A program made the translations under genes and the position numbers. The notes beneath the pieces are model-generated. The model ran no database searches and was not told where the DNA came from. It worked only from the letters and a program-made list of their open reading frames with translations. From positions 1,240,001 to 1,304,000 of the forward strand of contig NZ_JADPMV010000002.1 of the NCBI RefSeq assembly GCF_018398425.1: a DNA stretch of 64,000 nucleotides, given 5' to 3'. The stretch comes from Pseudomonas lalucatii (GTDB lineage: Bacteria; Pseudomonadota; Gammaproteobacteria; Pseudomonadales; Pseudomonadaceae). This document shows positions 41,568-50,513 of the stretch, one piece after another. Numbering within the stretch: the first letter of the stretch is position 1; every line of letters starts with the position of its first letter.

Positions 41568-43493
41568 ATGAAACTGTCCCCACTCACCCTGGCCATGACC
41601 CTGGCGCCCGGCCTCGCGCTGGCTGCCGAACCCACCGAACCCTATCAGGCCCAGCCCCTGGTGGTGACCCGCGGCACACCGCTGCAGCAGCCGGCGCCGG
41701 CCAGCGTCGCCGTGGTTACCCGCCGGCAGATCGAGGCCAGCGCCGCCAGCAGCCTGGTGGAGGTGCTGCGCACCCAGGCCGGCCTGCAGATTCGCGACAC
41801 CCTCGGCGATGGCAACCGGGTCGCCCTCAGCCTGCGCGGTTTCGGCGAGAATGCGGCGAACAATACCCTGGTGCTGGTCGATGGCCGCCGCCTGAACAAC
41901 CCCAGTCAGCAGGCAGCCGACCTCAACAGCGTGCCCCTGGCCAATATCGAGCGTATCGAGATCATCCGCGGCGCCGGCACCGTGCTCTACGGCGACCAGG
42001 CCGTGGGCGGGGTGGTCAACATCATCACCCGCACCCCGCTACAGGACGAAGCCTATGTGGAAACCAGCCGCGGCAGCCACGACCTGGAAGCCTATCGCGG
42101 CCATGCCTTCCGCCAACTGGGCGGCGGCTTTTCGCTCTACGCCAACGGCGAGGCGCGGCATGCCGACGGCTACCGCGACAACAACCACGCCAGTTACAGC
42201 AACGCCTTCGCCCGACTGCGCCACGACCATGAGGGTGGCTGGCTGCTGGCCGAATACCAGACCATCGATGACGAATTGCGCCTGCCCGGCGCATTGAGCG
42301 AGAGCCAGCGCCGCGCCGACCGCAAGGCCAGCTTCAAGCCGCGGGATTTCAGCGACAGCAAGACCCAGGTAGGCCGCTTCGCCGCCCGCCAGGCGCTCTC
42401 CGACACCTGGACGGCGGACTTCGACTACAGCTACCGCGACAGCGATGCCGTGGGCTTCCTCTCCGGCGCCTTCACCCAAGGCACCCGCGTCGAAACGCTG
42501 AGCCCGCGCCTGACCGCCCACTGGGACAGCTCGCTGGGGCGTAGCGAATGGCTGCTCGGCCACGACCACATCACCAGTGACTATGAGCTGGCCTCGGCCT
42601 TCGGCACCACCCGCTTCCGCCAGACCCTGCGCGACTGGTACAGCCAGCTCAGCCAACCCTTGGGCCACGAGCTGACCCTGACCCTTGGCTACCGCGCCAG
42701 CGAGGCGGAGGATCGCAATCAGGGCCTCGGCCTGCGCCACACCGACCATGAGGACAGCACCAGCCTGGGCCTGAGCTGGCAAGCCGATAGCCATACCCGG
42801 CTGTTTCTCAAGCGCGAGGACGTACTGCGCTTCGCCAACGTCGACGACAACGGCTTCACCTCCCCCGGCACGCGCTTCCTCGAACCCCAGACAGGGGTCT
42901 CATGGGAAGGCGGGGTCGAATGGCAGGATGCCATCCAGCGCTATCAGCTGAGCCTCTATCGCCTGGACCTCGAGAACGAAATCGCCTTCGACAGCGCCGC
43001 GCCCGGCCCCTTCGGCCCAGGCGCCAACGTCAACCTGGACGACACCCGGCGCGACGGCCTGCTGCTCGAGGGGCGGCGCCAACTCAACGATCGCCTGAGC
43101 CTCAATGGCCAGTACAGCTTCACCGACGCGCGCTACCGAGGGGGCAGCTTCAAGGGCCACGACGTGCCCTGGGTGGCCCGGCACACGGCCAGCCTGAGCC
43201 TGCACTACCTGCTGCTGAAGGGACTGACCGGCTACGTCGAGGCCAACTACACCGGCCCACGCTACCTCGCCAGCGACGACGCCCACGCCCTGCCGCGAGA
43301 AGGTGGCTACACCCTGTTAAATCTCGGTTTGAGCTACGACTACCGGCAGTTCAGCAGCAAGCTGCGGATCAACAACCTGACAGGCAAGCGCTACGACAGC
43401 CATGCCGGCCACAATGCCTTTATCGCCGGCAACAAGGCCCTCTATCCAGCGCCGGAAGAGGAGGTGCAACTGAGCGTCGGCTACCGCTTCTAA
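41568..43493 (+). CDS. btuB: TonB-dependent cobalamin receptor
   Basis: 641 aa outer-membrane receptor. A signal peptide (about residues 1-21) is followed by a TonB-box-like PLVVTRG, a plug domain (LVEVLRTQAGLQIRDTLGDG, NIERIEIIRGAGTVLYGDQA) and a 22-strand barrel ending in the aromatic YRF signature (VQLSVGYRF). The B12 riboswitch upstream and the BtuF-like gene downstream identify the likely ligand as cobalamin. ATG 41568 follows the Shine-Dalgarno TGAGGA at 41555-41560, which lies in a sequestering hairpin. Confidence 0.92.
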   Translation: MKLSPLTLAMTLAPGLALAAEPTEPYQAQPLVVTRGTPLQQPAPASVAVVTRRQIEASAASSLVEVLRTQAGLQIRDTLGDGNRVALSLRGFGENAANNTLVLVDGRRLNNPSQQAADLNSVPLANIERIEIIRGAGTVLYGDQAVGGVVNIITRTPLQDEAYVETSRGSHDLEAYRGHAFRQLGGGFSLYANGEARHADGYRDNNHASYSNAFARLRHDHEGGWLLAEYQTIDDELRLPGALSESQRRADRKASFKPRDFSDSKTQVGRFAARQALSDTWTADFDYSYRDSDAVGFLSGAFTQGTRVETLSPRLTAHWDSSLGRSEWLLGHDHITSDYELASAFGTTRFRQTLRDWYSQLSQPLGHELTLTLGYRASEAEDRNQGLGLRHTDHEDSTSLGLSWQADSHTRLFLKREDVLRFANVDDNGFTSPGTRFLEPQTGVSWEGGVEWQDAIQRYQLSLYRLDLENEIAFDSAAPGPFGPGANVNLDDTRRDGLLLEGRRQLNDRLSLNGQYSFTDARYRGGSFKGHDVPWVARHTASLSLHYLLLKGLTGYVEANYTGPRYLASDDAHALPREGGYTLLNLGLSYDYRQFSSKLRINNLTGKRYDSHAGHNAFIAGNKALYPAPEEEVQLSVGYRF

Positions 43494-43510
43494 GCAGCCC
43501 CCATCAACGA

Positions 43511-43536
43511 CAAGGCCCCGCGATCGCGGGGCCTTG
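43511..43536. terminator. Bidirectional terminator between btuB and btuF
   Basis: CAAGGCCCCGCG at 43511-43522 and CGCGGGGCCTTG at 43525-43536 form a near-perfect palindrome between convergent genes. TGCTTTT follows on the plus strand. Both btuB and btuF probably end here. Confidence 0.8.
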
Positions 43537-43549
43537 TGCTTTTAGCGCT

Positions 43550-44347
43550 CTATTTCGCCTCGGCCAGCTGCTGGCAGAGCTTCTCGGTGGCCGCCAGCAT
43601 CTGGAAGCTGGGCCGCTCCAGGCCCTTGTCCGGCACCGGCCAGAGCTGATTGCGCCGCACCGCGGCCAGGCCCGGCCAGCGGCGCCAGCCATCCAGCTGG
43701 GCGCCGGAGCCCGCCAGTATCACCTCGGGGTCGCGCTGCAGCACCGCCTCGATGCCGACCTGCGGCGCCGGCAGGGCGAGGTCGGCGAAGACGTTTTCGG
43801 CGCCGCACAGACGCAGGGCGTCGCTGATGATCTGGCGACCGCCTATGGTGTACAGCGGCTTGTCCCAGATCTGGTAGAACACCCGCAGCGGCCGCTCGCG
43901 CCGGTAGCGGGTACGGAGTTCGGCGAGGCGCTCGTTGAAACGTCGGCGCAACAGCTGGCCCTGCTCGCCCCGCCCGAGGCGCGCGCCGATCTCGGCGAAC
44001 TGCTCGGCCAGGTGGCTCAGGTCGCGCGGTTCGGTGACCAGCAGGGGGATGCCGAAGGCCACCAGCTGCTGGCGCTGGGCCGGGCTTATGCTGTCGGGCC
44101 AGAGCAGCACCAGGTCGGGCTGCAGCTTGAGCAGGCTCTCCATCTCCAGCTGGCCGTAGCGCCCTACCGACGGCAGGTGCGCCAGCGCGACCGGCCGCTC
44201 GCCGCCATCCAGCACGCCGACCAGCAGCTCGGCGGCGCCCAGTTCCAGGACGATCTCGCTCAAGGACGGCGCCAGGCTGACCACCCGCTCCACCGCCCAG
44301 GCCGGCCGGGCCAGCAGCACCAGCAGGCACAGCGCCAGACGGCTCAT
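43550..44347 (-). CDS. btuF: Cobalamin-binding periplasmic protein, BtuF-like
   Basis: 265 aa. A signal peptide ([18 protein letters not shown]) precedes a type III periplasmic binding protein: RVVSLAPSLSEIVLELGAAE, LLKLQPDLVLLWPDSISPAQ, VFYQIWDKPLYTIGGRQIIS. This is the BtuF family that binds B12 in the periplasm. It faces the riboswitch-controlled btuB. No btuCD genes are adjacent; the next gene encodes a small membrane protein. The ATG at 44347 overlaps that gene's stop. Confidence 0.88.
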   Translation of the reverse strand: MSRLALCLLVLLARPAWAVERVVSLAPSLSEIVLELGAAELLVGVLDGGERPVALAHLPSVGRYGQLEMESLLKLQPDLVLLWPDSISPAQRQQLVAFGIPLLVTEPRDLSHLAEQFAEIGARLGRGEQGQLLRRRFNERLAELRTRYRRERPLRVFYQIWDKPLYTIGGRQIISDALRLCGAENVFADLALPAPQVGIEAVLQRDPEVILAGSGAQLDGWRRWPGLAAVRRNQLWPVPDKGLERPSFQMLAATEKLCQQLAEAK

Positions 44348-44763
44348 CAGCCGAGCTGGCGGGGAATGCGGTAGAGGTACAGCAGCACCAGGCTGGAGAG
44401 CGCCAGGAGCAGCAGCGGTATGCCTTCCAGGCCGGCGAACAGGGCGCCGACGGCGACCCAGGCCGGCAGCGCGGCCACCCACATGGCCCGGCTCCGGCAC
44501 TGCCCCAGCGCCTGCCAGGCGGCCGCTTCCTGCGGGGTGTCGAGGGCCTTCTCGGTGGCCATCAGGGCGCGCTTGTAGGCGCCGAACTGCGGCAGGCTGG
44601 CGAACATCGCCAGCAGCCCGGCGATGAACAGCGGCATGGCCAAGGGCCCGGGCTGGCGCTCGGCGCCGAACAGCAGGTTGACACCGAACAGCGGCGCCAG
44701 CGTCAACAGCAGCCGGCCCCACCAAGCCAGGGCCAGGCGACGGCGGGTCTCGCTGCGGCTCAC
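44347..44763 (-). CDS. Four-helix membrane protein of unknown function
   Basis: 138 aa from GTG 44763, with GAGGAG just upstream. Four hydrophobic segments can be seen: [51 protein letters not shown] and [20 protein letters not shown] recognise no family. It is coupled at both ends: the GTG overlaps the ribA stop codon (GTGA) and its own stop overlaps the btuF ATG. Position suggests co-expression of GTP cyclohydrolase II, this protein and BtuF. Confidence 0.85.
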   Translation of the reverse strand: MSRSETRRRLALAWWGRLLLTLAPLFGVNLLFGAERQPGPLAMPLFIAGLLAMFASLPQFGAYKRALMATEKALDTPQEAAAWQALGQCRSRAMWVAALPAWVAVGALFAGLEGIPLLLLALSSLVLLYLYRIPRQLG

Positions 44764-45380
44764 CGGGGCTCCTCGACCTCGCCCTGGTGCAGGCTGCCGA
44801 GCAGATGGCCGAGCTTGCCGGCCTTGGTCGCCAGGTACTTCTTGTTGTGCGGGTTGTGGTCGATCTGCAACGGCACGCGGGCGGCCACCGCCACGCCCAT
44901 GTCGCCCAGCGCCTTGACCTTGCGCGGGTTGTTGGTCATCAGCTTGAGCTGGCGAATGCCCAGGTGCTCGAGCATCGGCCGGCAGATCGCGTAGTCGCGC
45001 TGGTCGGCGCCGAAGCCCAGGCGCTCGTTGGCCTCCACGGTGTCGGCGCCGCCATCCTGCAGCTCGTAGGCGCGGATCTTGTTGAGCAAGCCGATGCCGC
45101 GTCCTTCCTGGCGCAGGTAGAGCAGCACGCCGCGCCCCTCGGCGGCGATGGCGCGCAAGGCCGCCTCGAGCTGGAAGCCGCAGTCGCAACGCAGGCTGAA
45201 CAGCGCATCGCCGGTCAGGCATTCGGAATGCAGGCGTCCCAGCACCGGCTCGCCGCCGGCGACATCGCCGAAGGTCAGCGCGACATGTTCCTTGCCGGTG
45301 GCCTCCTCGAGAAAGCCGTGCATGGTGAACACGCCAAACGGCGTAGGCAGTTGGGAGGCGGCGACGAACACGACAGGCAC
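44760..45380 (-). CDS. ribA: GTP cyclohydrolase II
   Basis: 206 aa. It opens GTP to start riboflavin synthesis. The zinc ligands are complete: [20 protein letters not shown] (three Cys). The catalytic [20 protein letters not shown] and [20 protein letters not shown] also match. This stand-alone active enzyme matters because the RibBA protein elsewhere in the window has a C-terminal domain without these cysteines. Confidence 0.97.
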   Translation of the reverse strand: MPVVFVAASQLPTPFGVFTMHGFLEEATGKEHVALTFGDVAGGEPVLGRLHSECLTGDALFSLRCDCGFQLEAALRAIAAEGRGVLLYLRQEGRGIGLLNKIRAYELQDGGADTVEANERLGFGADQRDYAICRPMLEHLGIRQLKLMTNNPRKVKALGDMGVAVAARVPLQIDHNPHNKKYLATKAGKLGHLLGSLHQGEVEEPR

Positions 45381-45488
45381 CGGATGCTCCTAAGCAGATA
45401 AGGGCGGGAAAGTGGCAAGAGCGGCATTGTAACAGCAGCCCCTGCCGGCGGGTCAGCCTGAATTACCGATGATAAGGATCGGCTCGGC

Positions 45489-46145
45489 TCAATGCTTGGA
45501 CTCGAGCATCAGCACATCCTGCTCGACCTTCCAGCCGACCCGACTGAGAAAACTCATGCCGAGCAGCGCCTCGGTCGGGGCACCGCCCTCCAGCACCACG
45601 GCCTCGACGCCCAGCACCTCCAGGCTGCCGACCTTGACGCTGTCGAGGCTGACCCGCCAGCCGCGCGCCGTGCCGCTGGCCGTGCTGACCTGCAACGGCC
45701 GGCCGACGACGCGGTAGTCGATGCCCAGGCGCCGGGCATGCCCTTCGTTCAAGGCCACCGAGGTGGCGCCGGTATCGACCAGGAACTGCACCGGATGGCC
45801 GCTCACCGAGCCGGCGACCCAGTAGTGTCCGCCGACGCCCTTGGCGATGCTCAGCTGGCGCTTGCTCGGCTCGGCGAAGCCGTTGCTGTACTCGCGACTC
45901 AGGCCATAGCTGCGCTCGACGCCCTCGATCCGCAGCACCGCGCCGCGGCTGTCGGCGCTGATCACCTGCACCCCGCCCGGCCCGGTCTGGCCGACCTTCA
46001 CCAGCTTGCGCTGGCCGTCGACATTGAGCACCGCGGCCCCGGGAAACAGGCCGACCACCTGCACCTGGGGCGCGGCCCAGAGGCTCCCGGCGGCGGCCAG
46101 CAGCACGCCGGCGGCAAGCCATTTCAGTCCCTGTTTCACGCGCAT
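45489..46145 (-). CDS. Retropepsin-like aspartic protease (TIGR02281 type)
   Basis: 218 aa. A signal peptide (LAAGVLLAAAGSLWA) is followed by a DUF4124-like N-terminal part and a C-terminal retroviral-type aspartic protease domain with the active-site triplet in VQFLVDTGATSVALNEGHAR and a second loop ALLGMSFLSRVGWKV. It is predicted to be periplasmic and to dimerise for activity, as such domains do. Substrate unknown. It is 8 nt downstream of the binding-protein gene. Confidence 0.9.
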   Translation of the reverse strand: MRVKQGLKWLAAGVLLAAAGSLWAAPQVQVVGLFPGAAVLNVDGQRKLVKVGQTGPGGVQVISADSRGAVLRIEGVERSYGLSREYSNGFAEPSKRQLSIAKGVGGHYWVAGSVSGHPVQFLVDTGATSVALNEGHARRLGIDYRVVGRPLQVSTASGTARGWRVSLDSVKVGSLEVLGVEAVVLEGGAPTEALLGMSFLSRVGWKVEQDVLMLESKH

Positions 46146-46153
46146 CGATCTCC

Positions 46154-46882
46154 TTAGTCGAAGGGATAGGGTTGTTGCCAGCGCTTGAACACCGGCCGCA
46201 GGCTGCCACGCCTGACCAGCTCGTCCATGCGCCTGTCGAACAGCGCGGCCAGGGCGCGCCCCCGGGGCGTGTCGGCGAAGCCCAGGTACAGCGGCAGGCG
46301 GGTCAACGGCGTCAGGCGAAAGCGTGCCGGCTCGGCGGCGCGCTCGAGCAGGTCCTCGAGCTCGTCATGGGCCTCGAGGAAAAAATCGGCGCGGCGATAC
46401 TGCAGCATCTGCAGGATATCGCTATCGCGCTGGATTTCCCGGTAATGCTTCAAATCTGGCAGGTAACGCTGGAAGGCGTAACCGCGCATCCACACCAGGC
46501 GCGCCGCGCCTATAGTGGCCAGGGTCGGCGTCGGGCGCTCGGCCAGGCCCAGCGCACTGACCCGGTCGGCATCGTAGTGCCAGCGCGGGTAGATCACTCC
46601 GCGGTCGATCTCATCCTTGTACGAGCCGACCCAGGCATCGGCCTGGCCGCGCTGCACCAGGCCGATGGAGCGGGTATAGGGCACGCTCTGGATCTGCAAC
46701 TCGACGCCGGCGGGCTCGAAGACCTGACGCAGGATGTCCCAGGCCAGGCCGCTGCCGTCGGCCTCGGTATCCTCTGCCCAGACCTCGCTGGCCAGGCGGA
46801 TTTGCGTCGGCGGCGGCGCCTCCGCCTGGGCACCGGCCCAGGTCGACAGCGCCATCAATATCGCCAGCCAGAAGCCGCGCAT
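46154..46882 (-). CDS. Periplasmic substrate-binding protein, SBP_bac_3 type
   Basis: 242 aa. A signal peptide (about residues 1-20) and a bilobed binding-protein fold: IRLASEVWAEDTEADGSGLA, VELQIQSVPYTRSIGLVQRG, ADAWVGSYKDEIDRGVIYP and YRRADFFLEAHDELEDLLER. Similar orphan proteins occur widely in Pseudomonas without an ABC permease. None is adjacent here. The ligand (amino acid or other) is unknown. Confidence 0.88.
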   Translation of the reverse strand: MRGFWLAILMALSTWAGAQAEAPPPTQIRLASEVWAEDTEADGSGLAWDILRQVFEPAGVELQIQSVPYTRSIGLVQRGQADAWVGSYKDEIDRGVIYPRWHYDADRVSALGLAERPTPTLATIGAARLVWMRGYAFQRYLPDLKHYREIQRDSDILQMLQYRRADFFLEAHDELEDLLERAAEPARFRLTPLTRLPLYLGFADTPRGRALAALFDRRMDELVRRGSLRPVFKRWQQPYPFD

Positions 46883-46900
46883 GTCCGCCCTCCGGTCTCG

Positions 46901-47413
46901 CTAGAAGCCCAGCCCCGCCGCCAGGCCGTTGGCCCAGCCCCATACCACCAGCTGCATCGCCAGCCAGGCGAACACCCCGGCCAGCACGTCGTCGAGCATG
47001 ATGCCGACGCCGCCGTGCACGTGCCTGTCGATCCAGCGGATCGGCCAGGGCTTGAGGATATCGAACAGGCGGAACATCAAGAAGCCTAGCAGCAGCCAGG
47101 CCCAGCCCTCGGGCACCAGCCACAGGGTGATCCACATGCCGACCATCTCGTCCCAGACGATGCCCTCGTGGTCGTGCACGCGCAGGTCGTCGGCAACCTT
47201 GCCGCACAGCCAGAAGCCGAACAGCATGCTCAGGCCGAGCATCAGCCAGTAGCCCCAGTCCGGCAGCAGCTGCCACAGTGGGATGAACGGCAGGGCCACC
47301 AGCGACCCCCAGGTGCCCGGCGCCTTGGGCAAGGTGCCGGAGCCGAAGCCGAAGGCCAGGAAATGCCAGGGATTGCGCCAGACCGAGGGCGGCACTCGCG
47401 AGGTCTCAGACAC
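46901..47413 (-). CDS. pgpA: Phosphatidylglycerophosphatase A
   Basis: 170 aa inner-membrane enzyme that makes phosphatidylglycerol from PGP. WHFLAFGFGSGTLPKAPGTW, EGIVWDEMVGMWITLWLVP and MLDDVLAGVFAWLAMQLVVW are typical. GTG 47413 is chosen; it overlaps the thiL stop codon by 8 nt, and longer frames run back into thiL. It is last in the riboflavin-nusB-thiL operon. Confidence 0.94.
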   Translation of the reverse strand: MSETSRVPPSVWRNPWHFLAFGFGSGTLPKAPGTWGSLVALPFIPLWQLLPDWGYWLMLGLSMLFGFWLCGKVADDLRVHDHEGIVWDEMVGMWITLWLVPEGWAWLLLGFLMFRLFDILKPWPIRWIDRHVHGGVGIMLDDVLAGVFAWLAMQLVVWGWANGLAAGLGF

Positions 47414-48374
47414 CGGCGGCTCCGAAATGCTGATAGCCCCGTGCCGGCGGCGCGAGGGCACGCCCCTGCGCATCCAGCAGGCGCACGCCTGCGCCGGCTT
47501 CGACCCGGCCGATCACCTGCAGCGGCCAGCCCGCCGCCTGCAGGCCGTGCAGGTGCTCGGCCGGCAGGGTGAAGGCCAGCAGGTAGTCGTCGCCACCGCC
47601 GAGGGCGCAGCGACGTGCGCCCTCTTCCCCGAGCAAGTCCAGCAGGGCCGCCGAGAGGGGCAGGCGCGCCTGCTCGACCAGCAGCGCCACCCCGGATGCC
47701 GTGGCGATATGCCCGCAGTCGGCCAGCAGGCCATCGGAAATATCCAGCGCCGCCGTGGCCTTGCCGCGCAGGGCCTGGCCCAGGGCCAGCTGCGGTTGCG
47801 GCGCCCAGTAGCGCGGCAGCAGCGCCTCGGCGACCTGCGCCTTGGCCTGGCGCCGCCCGAGCACCAGCTCCAGGGCACCGGCGCCCTCGCCCAGGCAGCC
47901 GCCGACGCAGAGCAGGTCGCCGGCCTGGGCACCGGCGCGGGTCAGCGCCTGCCCGGCCGGCACCCGGCCGCACACGGTCAGGGTCAGACTCAGCGGACCG
48001 CGCGTGGTATCGCCGCCGATCAAGCGCGCACTGCACTGCCGCGCCATCTGGTCGAGCCCGCGGGCGAAGGCCTCGAGCCAGGCCGGCTCGGCACGGGGCA
48101 GGGTCAGGGCCAGGGTGAAGCCGATGGGCGCCGCGCCCATGGCGGCCAGGTCGCTGAGCGACACGCCGAGGGCACGCTGGCCGAGCGAGAACGGCTCGGC
48201 CGCCGCGGGAAAATGCACGCCCTCGACCAGGGTGTCGGTGGACACCGCCAGCTGTTCGCCGGCCGCCAGCTCCAGCAGGGCGCAATCGTCGCCGATGCCC
48301 AGGACCACGCCTTCGCCGGCCCGCGCACAGGACGCGGCGGCGAAGTAATGGCGGATCAGCTCGAACTCACCCAA
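47406..48374 (-). CDS. thiL: Thiamine-monophosphate kinase
   Basis: 322 aa AIR-synthase-like kinase that makes thiamine diphosphate. GEFELIRHYF opens the family; GIGDDCALLELAAGEQLAVS, LIGGDTTRGPLSLTLTVCG and the C-terminal ALGGGDDYLLAFTLP follow. No ATG or GTG stands at the proper place, so the start is read as TTG at 48374 just before GEFELIRHYF. It begins 16 nt after nusB. Confidence 0.93.
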   Translation of the reverse strand: MGEFELIRHYFAAASCARAGEGVVLGIGDDCALLELAAGEQLAVSTDTLVEGVHFPAAAEPFSLGQRALGVSLSDLAAMGAAPIGFTLALTLPRAEPAWLEAFARGLDQMARQCSARLIGGDTTRGPLSLTLTVCGRVPAGQALTRAGAQAGDLLCVGGCLGEGAGALELVLGRRQAKAQVAEALLPRYWAPQPQLALGQALRGKATAALDISDGLLADCGHIATASGVALLVEQARLPLSAALLDLLGEEGARRCALGGGDDYLLAFTLPAEHLHGLQAAGWPLQVIGRVEAGAGVRLLDAQGRALAPPARGYQHFGAAGV

Positions 48375-48390
48375 GGCAGACGCGCCGGGC

Positions 48391-48882
48391 TCAGCGCTTG
48401 TGGGCGCGGACTTCGTCGGCGCGCAGGCGCGGCGCCAGCTTGTCCAGCACGCCATTGACGAACTTGTGGCCGTCGGTGGCGCCGAACACCTTGGCCAGCT
48501 CGATGCCCTCGTTGATCACCACCCGATAGGGGATATCGATGCGGTTCTTCAGCTCGTAGGTGGACAGGCGCAGGATCGACAGCTCGACCGGGTCGATCTC
48601 GTCCATCGGCCGATCGAGCAGGGGCGCGAAGGCGCCGTCGATCTCGGTCTTCTGCCGCGCCACGCCGTGCAGGATCTCATGGAAATAGGCGCCGTCGACG
48701 GCGCTGAAGTCGTTGTCGACGCGAAACTGCGCTTCGATCTCGTTCAGCGCCTGGCCGGCGATATGCCAGGAGTACAGGGCCTGCATGGCCAGGGTGCGCG
48801 CCTCGCGGCGCGCCAGGGTCTTGGCGCTAGGGCCCTTCTTCGCCGCCTGCGGCTTCTGCCCTTGGCTGTCGTGCTGGCTCAC
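48391..48882 (-). CDS. nusB: Transcription antitermination protein NusB
   Basis: 163 aa. It binds boxA RNA with NusE (S10) during rRNA transcription. [40 protein letters not shown] and [20 protein letters not shown] are family motifs. GTG 48882 overlaps the ribH stop codon (GTGA). The ribH-nusB linkage is nearly universal in proteobacteria. Confidence 0.97.
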   Translation of the reverse strand: MSQHDSQGQKPQAAKKGPSAKTLARREARTLAMQALYSWHIAGQALNEIEAQFRVDNDFSAVDGAYFHEILHGVARQKTEIDGAFAPLLDRPMDEIDPVELSILRLSTYELKNRIDIPYRVVINEGIELAKVFGATDGHKFVNGVLDKLAPRLRADEVRAHKR

Positions 48883-49355
48883 TTGGCCTCCAACTGCGCC
48901 AGCAGGCTGACCATTTCCAGGGCGGACAGCGCGGCTTCGGCGCCCTTGTTGCCGGCCTTGGTGCCGGAGCGCTCGATGGCCTGCTCGATGGAGTCCACGG
49001 TCAGCACGCCGAAGGCCACCGGCACGCCGAACTCCATGGACACCTGGGCCAGGCCCTTGGTGCACTCGCCGGCGACGTATTCGAAGTGCGGGGTGCCGCC
49101 GCGGATCACCGCGCCGAGGGCGATGATGGCGTCGAACTCGCTGCGCTGCGCGACCTTCTGCGCCACCAGAGGAATCTCGAAGGCGCCCGGGGCGCGGATG
49201 ATGGTGATGTCGCTTTCGCTCACACCGTGGCGCACCAGGGCATCAACGGCACCGCTTACCAGGCTTTCGACGACGAAGCTGTTGAAGCGGCCGACCACCA
49301 GGGCGAAACGGCCCTTGGGGGCGATGAAAGTACCTTCGATGGTCTTCAGGGTCAT
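48879..49355 (-). CDS. ribH: 6,7-dimethyl-8-ribityllumazine synthase
   Basis: 158 aa. It joins the pyrimidine and butanone precursors of riboflavin and forms large icosahedral or pentameric assemblies. Motifs are [58 protein letters not shown] and [20 protein letters not shown]. It sits between ribBA and nusB. Confidence 0.98.
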   Translation of the reverse strand: MTLKTIEGTFIAPKGRFALVVGRFNSFVVESLVSGAVDALVRHGVSESDITIIRAPGAFEIPLVAQKVAQRSEFDAIIALGAVIRGGTPHFEYVAGECTKGLAQVSMEFGVPVAFGVLTVDSIEQAIERSGTKAGNKGAEAALSALEMVSLLAQLEAK

Positions 49356-49406
49356 AGCGGATCTCGTCTGGGAAAGAGCCGGGGCGCGAGCCTGCGCCCC
49401 ATGGGG

Positions 49407-50501
49407 TTATTCAGAGGGCAGGTATTCTACAACTTCCAGGTCGAAACCGGATATTGCGTTGAACTTCATCGGCGAACTCATCAGGCGCATCTTGCGCACC
49501 CCCAGATCGCGGAGGATCTGCGAGCCGGCGCCGACGGTGCTGTAGGTGGTCGGATTGGCCGCCTTGTGCTCGTGGCCCTGCTGGCGCTCCAGGTGCGCCA
49601 GCAGGTCCGGCCCGGTCAGCGGGTTGCCCAGCAGCAGCACCACGCCGCTGCCGGCCTTGGCCACCTCGACCATGGCGGCGCGCAGGCTCCAGCGCCCCTC
49701 CTGCTTGACCATGAACAGGTCGCGCAGCGGGTCCATGTTGTGCACCCGCACCAGGGTCGGCTGTTCCGGGCTGATGCTGCCCAGGGTCAGGGCCATGTGC
49801 ACGTCGCCCTCCACCGCATCGCGGTAGGTCACCAGGTTGAACTGGCCCAGCTCGGTGTCCAGCTCCTGCTCGCCGATGCGCTCGACGGTGCGCTCGTGGA
49901 TCAGCCGGTAGTGGATCAGGTCGGCGATGGTGCCGATCTTGATGCCGTGCTCGGCGGCGAACTCCTCCAGCTCGGGCCGGCGGGCCATGGTGCCGTCGTC
50001 GTTCATGATCTCGCAGATCACCCCGCTCGGCTCGAAGCCGCCCATGCGCGCCAGGTCGCAGGCCGCCTCGGTATGCCCGGCACGGGCCAGCACGCCGCCC
50101 GGCTGGGCCATCAGCGGGAAGATATGGCCGGGGCTGACGATGTCGTCGGCCTTGGCGCTCTTCGCCGCCGCGGCCTGCACGGTGCGCGCGCGGTCGGCGG
50201 CGGAGATGCCGGTGGTGACGCCCTCGGCGGCCTCGATGGAGACGGTGAACTTGGTGCCGAAACCGGAGCCGTTGCGCGGCGCCATCAACGGCAGGCTGAG
50301 CCGCTCGCAGCGCTCGCGGGTCATCGGCATGCAGATCAGGCCGCGGGCGAAGCGCGCCATGAAGTTGATGTGCTCGGCGGTGACCGCCTCCGAGGCGATG
50401 ATCAGGTCGCCCTCGTTCTCGCGGTCCTCGTCATCCATGAGGATGACCATCTTGCCGGCGCGGATGTCTTCGATCAGTTCTTCGATGCTGTTGAGTGCCA
50501 T
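49407..50501 (-). CDS. ribBA: RibBA: DHBP synthase with a degenerate GTP cyclohydrolase II-like domain
   Basis: 364 aa. Residues about 1-200 are 3,4-dihydroxy-2-butanone-4-phosphate synthase (MVILMDDEDRENEGDLIIAS, HTEAACDLARMGGFEPSGVI, acidic metal site). Residues about 210-360 resemble RibA in fold but lack the zinc cysteines: where RibA has SLRCDCGFQ this reads DLFMVKQEGRW, and the catalytic RQEGRGIGL is replaced by VLLLGNPLTGP. So it probably supplies only the RibB reaction, with ribA at 44760-45380 giving the cyclohydrolase. It lies second in the FMN-riboswitch operon. Confidence 0.95.
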   Translation of the reverse strand: MALNSIEELIEDIRAGKMVILMDDEDRENEGDLIIASEAVTAEHINFMARFARGLICMPMTRERCERLSLPLMAPRNGSGFGTKFTVSIEAAEGVTTGISAADRARTVQAAAAKSAKADDIVSPGHIFPLMAQPGGVLARAGHTEAACDLARMGGFEPSGVICEIMNDDGTMARRPELEEFAAEHGIKIGTIADLIHYRLIHERTVERIGEQELDTELGQFNLVTYRDAVEGDVHMALTLGSISPEQPTLVRVHNMDPLRDLFMVKQEGRWSLRAAMVEVAKAGSGVVLLLGNPLTGPDLLAHLERQQGHEHKAANPTTYSTVGAGSQILRDLGVRKMRLMSSPMKFNAISGFDLEVVEYLPSE

Positions 50502-50513
50502 GCTGGCGATTCC

